Below are positions 6,538-10,094 of a stretch of DNA of 10,094 bases, one piece after another. How positions within the stretch are numbered: position 1 is the stretch's first letter; each line of letters begins with the position of its first letter. Under the pieces are notes generated by a model. That model was not told where the DNA came from. It made no database searches and saw only the letters and a list, made by a program, of their open reading frames with translations. The translations under genes were made by a program, and so were the position numbers. This stretch comes from UBA9732 sp963609725 (GTDB taxonomy: Bacteria > Spirochaetota > Spirochaetia > Sphaerochaetales > Sphaerochaetaceae). The DNA lies in NCBI GenBank assembly GCA_963609725.1, contig CAVDLI010000056.1, positions 1-10,094 of the forward strand, in the 5' to 3' direction.

Positions 6538-8166
6538 ATGGCAAAACAGCTTCAATTTAGTGAGGATGCTAGAAAATCTTTAGTTTCTGGTGTTGAGCAA
6601 ATTGCCAAGGCAGTTATGACTACCTTGGGACCAAAAGGAAGGACAGTTCTTCTTGATAAGAAATATGGTGCTCCAATGATTACAAAAGACGGTGTTACGG
6701 TTGCTCGTGAAGTAGAGCTTGAAGACCCGTTTGAGAATATGGGCGCACAGCTTGTTAAAGAAGTTGCTTCAAAGACAAATGATGTTGCAGGAGACGGAAC
6801 AACAACCGCAACTGTTCTTGCTTGGGCCATTACAAAAGAGGGAATGAAGAGTGTTTCTGCTGGTGTTAACCCAATGGGTATTAGACGTGGTATTGATAAA
6901 GCTGTAGCAGATGCTATTGCTGAAATCAAATCCAATGCCAAAGCTGTAAGTGAGAAAGAAGAAATTGCACAAGTTGCAGCTATTTCTTCAAATAACGACA
7001 AAGCTATTGGTGATGAAATTGCTAATGCAATGGAAAAAGTTGGAATGGATGGTGTTATCACTGTTGAAGAGTCCAAGAATATTGAGACTACTACTGACTT
7101 CGTTGAAGGAATGCAGTTCGACCGCGGTTATATTTCTGCTTATTTTGCAAATAACCGTGAGAATATGACAGCCCTTTTGGATGATCCTTACATTCTCATT
7201 TATGACAAGAAGATTTCTTCAATGAAAGAACTTCTTCCTGTTCTTGAGAAAGTTGTTCAAACAAGCAAACCATTGCTTATCATTGCAGAGGATGTAGACG
7301 GTGAAGCTCTCACAACATTGGTTGTTAACTCTCTCAGAGGTACTTTGAATGTTTGTGCAATCAAGGCTCCTGGTTTTGGTGATAGAAGAAAAGCAATGCT
7401 TGAAGATATTGCAATTCTTACTGGTGGTCAGGTTATAAGCGAAGAGCTTGGAATGAAGCTTGAGAATGCAGAGCTTACACAGCTTGGTAGAGCAAAGAGT
7501 GTCAAAGTTGAGAAAGAAAACACAACTATCATCAACGGTCTTGGCAAAGCTGATGACATTAAGGACAGAATTGGTCAAATCAAGAAACAAATTGCTGACA
7601 CAACAAGCGACTATGACCGTGAAAAACTTCAAGAACGTCTTGCAAAACTTGCTGGCGGTGTTGCTGTCATTAACGTTGGTGCTCCTACAGAAGTTGAACT
7701 TAAAGAGAGAAAGCACAGAGTAGAAGACGCTGTTAATGCAACTCGTGCAGCTATTGAAGAAGGTGTTATTCCTGGTGGTGGAGTTGCTTTGGCACAAGCT
7801 GCAAAGAAGATGGAGTCTTACGATATTTCAACACTTACAGACGAAGAGCAAATTGGTTACAAGATTGTTCGCAGAGCTCTTGAAGAGCCAATGCGCCAGA
7901 TTGCAGAAAACGCTGGTGAAGACGGAGCTATTATTGCTGACAAGTGCAAGAATAGTGAAAAAGGCGTTGGTTATGATGCAAATGGCAACAAGTGGGTTAA
8001 TATGGTTGCTGCTGGAATTATTGACCCTGTTAAGGTCACAAGAAGTGCTCTTCAGAATGCAGCAAGTATTGCAGCTCTCATTCTTACAAGTGAATGTGCA
8101 ATTACAGACATCCCAGCTCCAGAGCCAGCCCCGGCTGCAAACCCAGGCATGGGTGGCATGATGTAA
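6538..8166 (+). CDS. groEL: Chaperonin GroEL (Hsp60)
   Basis: A 542-residue cytosolic chaperonin subunit; the 14-mer double ring folds proteins in an ATP-dependent cycle with GroES. Conserved ATP-site pieces are intact: TLGPKGR (29-35), K50/D51 in ITKDGV, and GDGTTTAT (85-92) with D86. The apical substrate-binding stretch includes FDRGYISAYF, and the GroEL signature AAIEEGVIPGGG is present. The C-terminus is a short NPGMGGMM tail rather than a long GGM repeat. The start at 6538 (MAKQLQF) has AAGAGGA (6524-6530) seven bases upstream and fits the invariant 'MAK' opening; an ATG at 6514 would add eight residues over that site. No groES precedes it, consistent with treponemes such as T. pallidum, where groEL and groES are separate loci. 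It has its own terminator, so it is probably monocistronic. Confidence 0.98.
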   Translation: MAKQLQFSEDARKSLVSGVEQIAKAVMTTLGPKGRTVLLDKKYGAPMITKDGVTVAREVELEDPFENMGAQLVKEVASKTNDVAGDGTTTATVLAWAITKEGMKSVSAGVNPMGIRRGIDKAVADAIAEIKSNAKAVSEKEEIAQVAAISSNNDKAIGDEIANAMEKVGMDGVITVEESKNIETTTDFVEGMQFDRGYISAYFANNRENMTALLDDPYILIYDKKISSMKELLPVLEKVVQTSKPLLIIAEDVDGEALTTLVVNSLRGTLNVCAIKAPGFGDRRKAMLEDIAILTGGQVISEELGMKLENAELTQLGRAKSVKVEKENTTIINGLGKADDIKDRIGQIKKQIADTTSDYDREKLQERLAKLAGGVAVINVGAPTEVELKERKHRVEDAVNATRAAIEEGVIPGGGVALAQAAKKMESYDISTLTDEEQIGYKIVRRALEEPMRQIAENAGEDGAIIADKCKNSEKGVGYDANGNKWVNMVAAGIIDPVKVTRSALQNAASIAALILTSECAITDIPAPEPAPAANPGMGGMM

Positions 8167-8205
8167 GATAACGCACGAAAGTTTAAGCTATAACAAATTT
8201 AATAC

Positions 8206-8249
8206 GGCTGTGGCAAAAGTCTTTTCTTGGCTTGCCACAGTCTTTTTTT
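8206..8249 (+). terminator. Rho-independent terminator of groEL
   Basis: GGCTGTGGCAA (8206-8216) pairs with TTGCCACAGTC (8232-8242), an 11-bp stem with one G-U pair and a 15-base loop, followed directly by seven Ts (8243-8249). It lies 40 bases after the groEL stop and is the clearest terminator in the window. Confidence 0.93.
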
Positions 8250-8299
8250 GTGCCTTTTGCTCGGGCTTTTGGGGTGCTTGTCTCAGCTCTCCCTCGTAT

Positions 8300-8414
8300 C
8301 TTGGGGCTTACTTGCTCATTGTCTTTTGGCTTTCTTGTTTGCCACACCTCATGTTTTGGCAGTTTTACTTGCCCCATCCTCAAACTTTGGCTGTCTTACT
8401 TGCTGAAAAACAAA
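8300..8414 (+). repeat. Degenerate 30-31-nt tandem repeat in the groEL-MATE spacer
   Basis: Three units begin with (C/T)TTTGGC at 8324, 8354 and 8385. Each continues with a pyrimidine-rich stretch, then TTGCC or TTGCT about 15 bases on; a diverged fourth unit may start at 8300 (CTTGGGGC). Example words are TTTTGGCAGTTTTACTTGCC and CTTTGGCTGTCTTACTTGCT. Open frames through this stretch (for example from 8210 on the + strand) begin inside the terminator stem, lack a ribosome binding site and resemble no protein I know, so the spacer 8250-8566 is treated as non-coding. Confidence 0.4.
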
Positions 8415-8447
8415 CAAAATCGATTAGTTTTTTCAAATTTGGATTAG

Positions 8448-8491
8448 AAAATAAACAAAATTTCAAATTTCTGCTCATTTTTGTTTATTTT
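8448..8491. terminator. AT-rich perfect inverted repeat, possible bidirectional terminator
   Basis: AAAATAAACAAAA (8448-8460) and TTTTGTTTATTTT (8479-8491) are perfect 13-bp inverted repeats with an 18-base loop. On the + strand the right arm runs into Ts to 8494; on the reverse strand the arm also ends in a U-rich stretch. It lies between the converging groEL and MATE genes, where a shared terminator would be expected. The stem is almost pure A/T, so its strength is doubtful. The 10-mer TTTCAAATTT occurs at 8431 and again at 8461, the second copy inside the loop. Confidence 0.35.
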
Positions 8492-8527
8492 TTTCAAGAT
8501 TTTCTCCTCTGGCGCCCCAAAACGCTA

Positions 8528-8567
8528 AAAACCTCCACCAAAGAGAACCTCTAGCACTAAGAGAGGT
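8528..8567. repeat. AAAAACCTC / AGAGGT palindromic words at the MATE 3' end
   Basis: AAAAACCTC (8527-8535), AGAGAACCTCT (8542-8552) and AGAGGT (8562-8567) lie together. ACCTCT (8547-8552) and AGAGGT (8562-8567) form a 6-bp stem with a 9-base loop that touches the MATE stop codon (TGA at 8569-8567 on the reverse strand). The words match the ends of the repeats around argR, so this is probably a decayed relative placed directly at a gene end. Confidence 0.35.
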
Positions 8568-9940
8568 CACGCTTGAGACTCAAATACATTGGGCGTGTAA
8601 TTTTTGAATGCTTTTTTATAGAAGAAGACCGATACTATTGTTCCAAGGGCCCAGCCTACCGGCCAGCTAAGCCACACTCCAGTAACTTGAAGTGCCGTTG
8701 AAGATAAAATTATTGCTCCTGTTACTCTTATGATTAAATCCATGAAAGTTGAAGCCATAAACTGCTTCATATAACCGGCACCTTTTAGAACACCATCACT
8801 AATAATTTTAACTGAAACAACAAAATAGAAAGGTGAAACAATGTGTAAGAACTGTATCCCCGTTTTAAGAGCTATTTCTGACGGATTATCCATAAAGAGG
8901 TTTAGCAAGAAACTTGGTAAAAAGAAATAAGCCAAAGCTATTGGAATGTCTATTATCCAAACAATTTTAAGACCAGCTTTTGTGCCTTCCTCAACTCTTT
9001 CTAGTTTTTTTGCACCAAGATTTTGGGCTGTGTAATTTGAAATCCCGTTTCCAATAGTGGAAATGGACGTAATGACAAGATTGTTTAGTTTCACAGCTGC
9101 AGCGTAACCGGCAATAACACCAGAACCAAAACTATTGATGATACTTTGAATTATTATATTACCAACTGACACAAAACTCTGCTGCAATGTACTTGGAATA
9201 GCAACATCAATGAAAGAGTTAAACATTAATTTTGAGAATAAGGCCGGTTTTTCATCTACTTTTATATCTCCAAGTCTCTTGAATACAACAACTGTTGCAA
9301 GAATTCCACTTATTCCTTGGCAAAGGAAAGTTGCCCAAGCAACACCGTCTACGCCCATGCCCAAAGCTGTAACAAAGAGGATATCAACAGCAATATTAGA
9401 AGTAGAGGAGATTGCAAGAAAAATAAACGGTGTCTTTGAGTCTCCTAAAGCTGAAAAAATACCTGTTGCTACGTTGTATAGAAACAAAAAGGGAAGGCCA
9501 AGGACATAGATTTTGAGATAGATAGAGGAATCGGTATAAATGTTGGCGGGTGTCCTTATCAAAGAAAGAAGGCCATCCATGCATAAAAGTCCAATTGCCA
9601 TGAGAATAAAGCATATTGCCAAAGTGCAAATTATGGACGTGTTGACAGCTTCTTTCATGCCTTTGTAGTTTTTGGCTCCAAATACGCGCGCGGCTAATAG
9701 TGAACAGCCCATGTTGCAACCAAATGCAAAAGCAATAAAAATTAGTGTTATTTCGTACCCGTTGCCAACCGCTGCAAGAGCTTCTTCGCTTATGAATTTA
9801 CCAGCAACAAAACTATCGCCAATATTGTATAACTGCTGGAATACGATTGAGCCAAAAAGAGGAAGACAAAATTCCCAGAGAACTTTGCTCGGCTCGCCAA
9901 TTGTTAAATCCCTATTCAATGTTTTTGAGACGTTTTTCAT
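8567..9940 (-). CDS. MATE family efflux transporter
   Basis: A 457-residue inner-membrane exporter of the multidrug and toxic compound extrusion family, which swaps Na+ or H+ for cationic drugs or metabolites. The length and twelve predicted helices in two six-helix lobes fit the family. Landmarks: LPLFGSIVFQQLYNIGDSFV around the first helix (GDS at 41-43), the lobe-1 loop SALGDSKTP (163-171), the second-lobe start PSTLQQSF (249-256), NYTAQNLGAKK (302-312), and GVLKGAGY (383-390), the lobe-2 counterpart of the GDSKTP loop. The ATG at 9940 has AGAAG about eight bases upstream on the reverse strand. It is transcribed toward groEL and stands alone. A perfect 18-bp palindrome lies 20-37 bases before its start and related palindromic words overlap its stop. 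The substrate cannot be told from sequence. Confidence 0.95.
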   Translation of the reverse strand: MKNVSKTLNRDLTIGEPSKVLWEFCLPLFGSIVFQQLYNIGDSFVAGKFISEEALAAVGNGYEITLIFIAFAFGCNMGCSLLAARVFGAKNYKGMKEAVNTSIICTLAICFILMAIGLLCMDGLLSLIRTPANIYTDSSIYLKIYVLGLPFLFLYNVATGIFSALGDSKTPFIFLAISSTSNIAVDILFVTALGMGVDGVAWATFLCQGISGILATVVVFKRLGDIKVDEKPALFSKLMFNSFIDVAIPSTLQQSFVSVGNIIIQSIINSFGSGVIAGYAAAVKLNNLVITSISTIGNGISNYTAQNLGAKKLERVEEGTKAGLKIVWIIDIPIALAYFFLPSFLLNLFMDNPSEIALKTGIQFLHIVSPFYFVVSVKIISDGVLKGAGYMKQFMASTFMDLIIRVTGAIILSSTALQVTGVWLSWPVGWALGTIVSVFFYKKAFKNYTPNVFESQA

Positions 9941-9959
9941 TTTCGTGACTTCTTTATTG

Positions 9960-9977
9960 AGGTTTTTGCAAAAACCT
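9960..9977. repeat. Perfect 18-bp palindrome upstream of the MATE gene
   Basis: AGGTTTTTGCAAAAACCT is its own reverse complement. It is made of the same arm that ends the argR-flanking repeats (GTTTTTGCAAAA at 291, 935 and 9962) but without the long interior, so it looks like a minimal or collapsed copy. It sits 20 bp upstream of the MATE start codon and could act as a regulator-binding site or simply be a repeat remnant. Confidence 0.6.
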
Positions 9978-9998
9978 ACTTAATTTTGCTTTCTTGTT

Positions 9999-10094
9999 TT
10001 ACTTGCCCATTACCCGCAATTACTCGCAATTACCTGCCCATTACTGCAAATTACTTGCAAATTATTTGTCCATTACTGCAAATTACCCGCAATT
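9999..10094 (+). repeat. Phased 10-11-nt tandem array running off the right edge
   Basis: Nine consecutive units start with TTA at 9999, 10010, 10020, 10030, 10041, 10051, 10062, 10073 and 10083, and a tenth begins at 10093. The forms are TTACTTGCCCA, TTACCCGCAA, TTACTCGCAA, TTACCTGCCCA, TTACTGCAAA, TTACTTGCAAA, TTATTTGTCCA, TTACTGCAAA and TTACCCGCAA. Mean spacing is about 10.5 bases. The array continues past the window, so its size and the gene beyond are unknown. Confidence 0.8.

Noticed and set aside
7219..7797. 192-codon reverse-strand open frame inside groEL
   Set aside because: It is wholly antisense to highly conserved GroEL sequence, has a biased Asn/Ser/Phe/Cys composition and no supporting start signal.
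8210..8554. 114-codon open frame on the + strand after groEL
   Set aside because: Its start lies inside the groEL terminator stem, it lacks a ribosome binding site, and it crosses the degenerate 30-nt repeats; the hydrophobic look follows from T-rich DNA.
8553..8561. AGCACTAAG, resembling half of a CIRCE operator
   Set aside because: Only a partial half-site with no matching partner at 9-base spacing, and it lies at the MATE stop codon, far from any heat-shock promoter.
9999..10094. CRISPR array at the right edge
   Set aside because: The units are 10-11 nt with no separate spacers, far shorter than CRISPR repeats, and no cas gene is present.

Overview
The window looks like chromosomal DNA from an AT-rich bacterium, most likely a spirochaete of the genus Treponema. 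The main grounds are a GroEL of treponemal character, a solo groEL with no groES beside it and no CIRCE operator, and an Rpn-type gene start of a kind I associate with treponemes. The genus is an inference from protein character, not from a marker gene.

Layout, left to right. (1) The start of a leftward Rpn-family (PD-(D/E)XK nuclease/transposase) gene runs off the left edge. (2) A 383-bp non-coding stretch full of degenerate palindromes leads to argR, the arginine repressor. argR is bracketed by two same-orientation copies of an imperfect ~90-bp repeat with inverted ends (core AGAGGTTTTTGCAAAA). (3) pgi (glucose-6-phosphate isomerase) lies behind a short tandem repeat that iterates a TATAAT-like box. 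(4) A tight rightward three-gene set follows: lemA, a DUF2207 membrane protein with a Gly-rich tail, and a DUF92 integral membrane protein whose probable GTG start overlaps the DUF2207 stop. (5) A degenerate 22-nt tandem array begins directly after the DUF92 stop. (6) groEL has its own leader with two small palindromes and a strong intrinsic terminator. (7) About 315 bp of AT-rich, degenerate repeat-bearing spacer follows. (8) A leftward MATE-family multidrug/Na+ exporter gene is next. (9) The right edge is a phased 10-11-nt tandem array that continues out of the window.

How the genes relate: lemA, DUF2207 and DUF92 are very probably one transcription unit for a cell-envelope function that is not understood. 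LemA and DUF2207 proteins commonly occur together; the coupling to DUF92 is the less familiar part. argR, pgi, groEL and the MATE gene are separate units with housekeeping or export roles and no obvious pathway link.

The genes themselves are recognisable families. The less ordinary content is in the intergenic DNA: a dispersed palindromic repeat family close to gene ends, and three unrelated degenerate tandem arrays with periods of about 10.5, 22 and 30-31 nt. I see no tRNA, rRNA, CRISPR array or complete insertion sequence.
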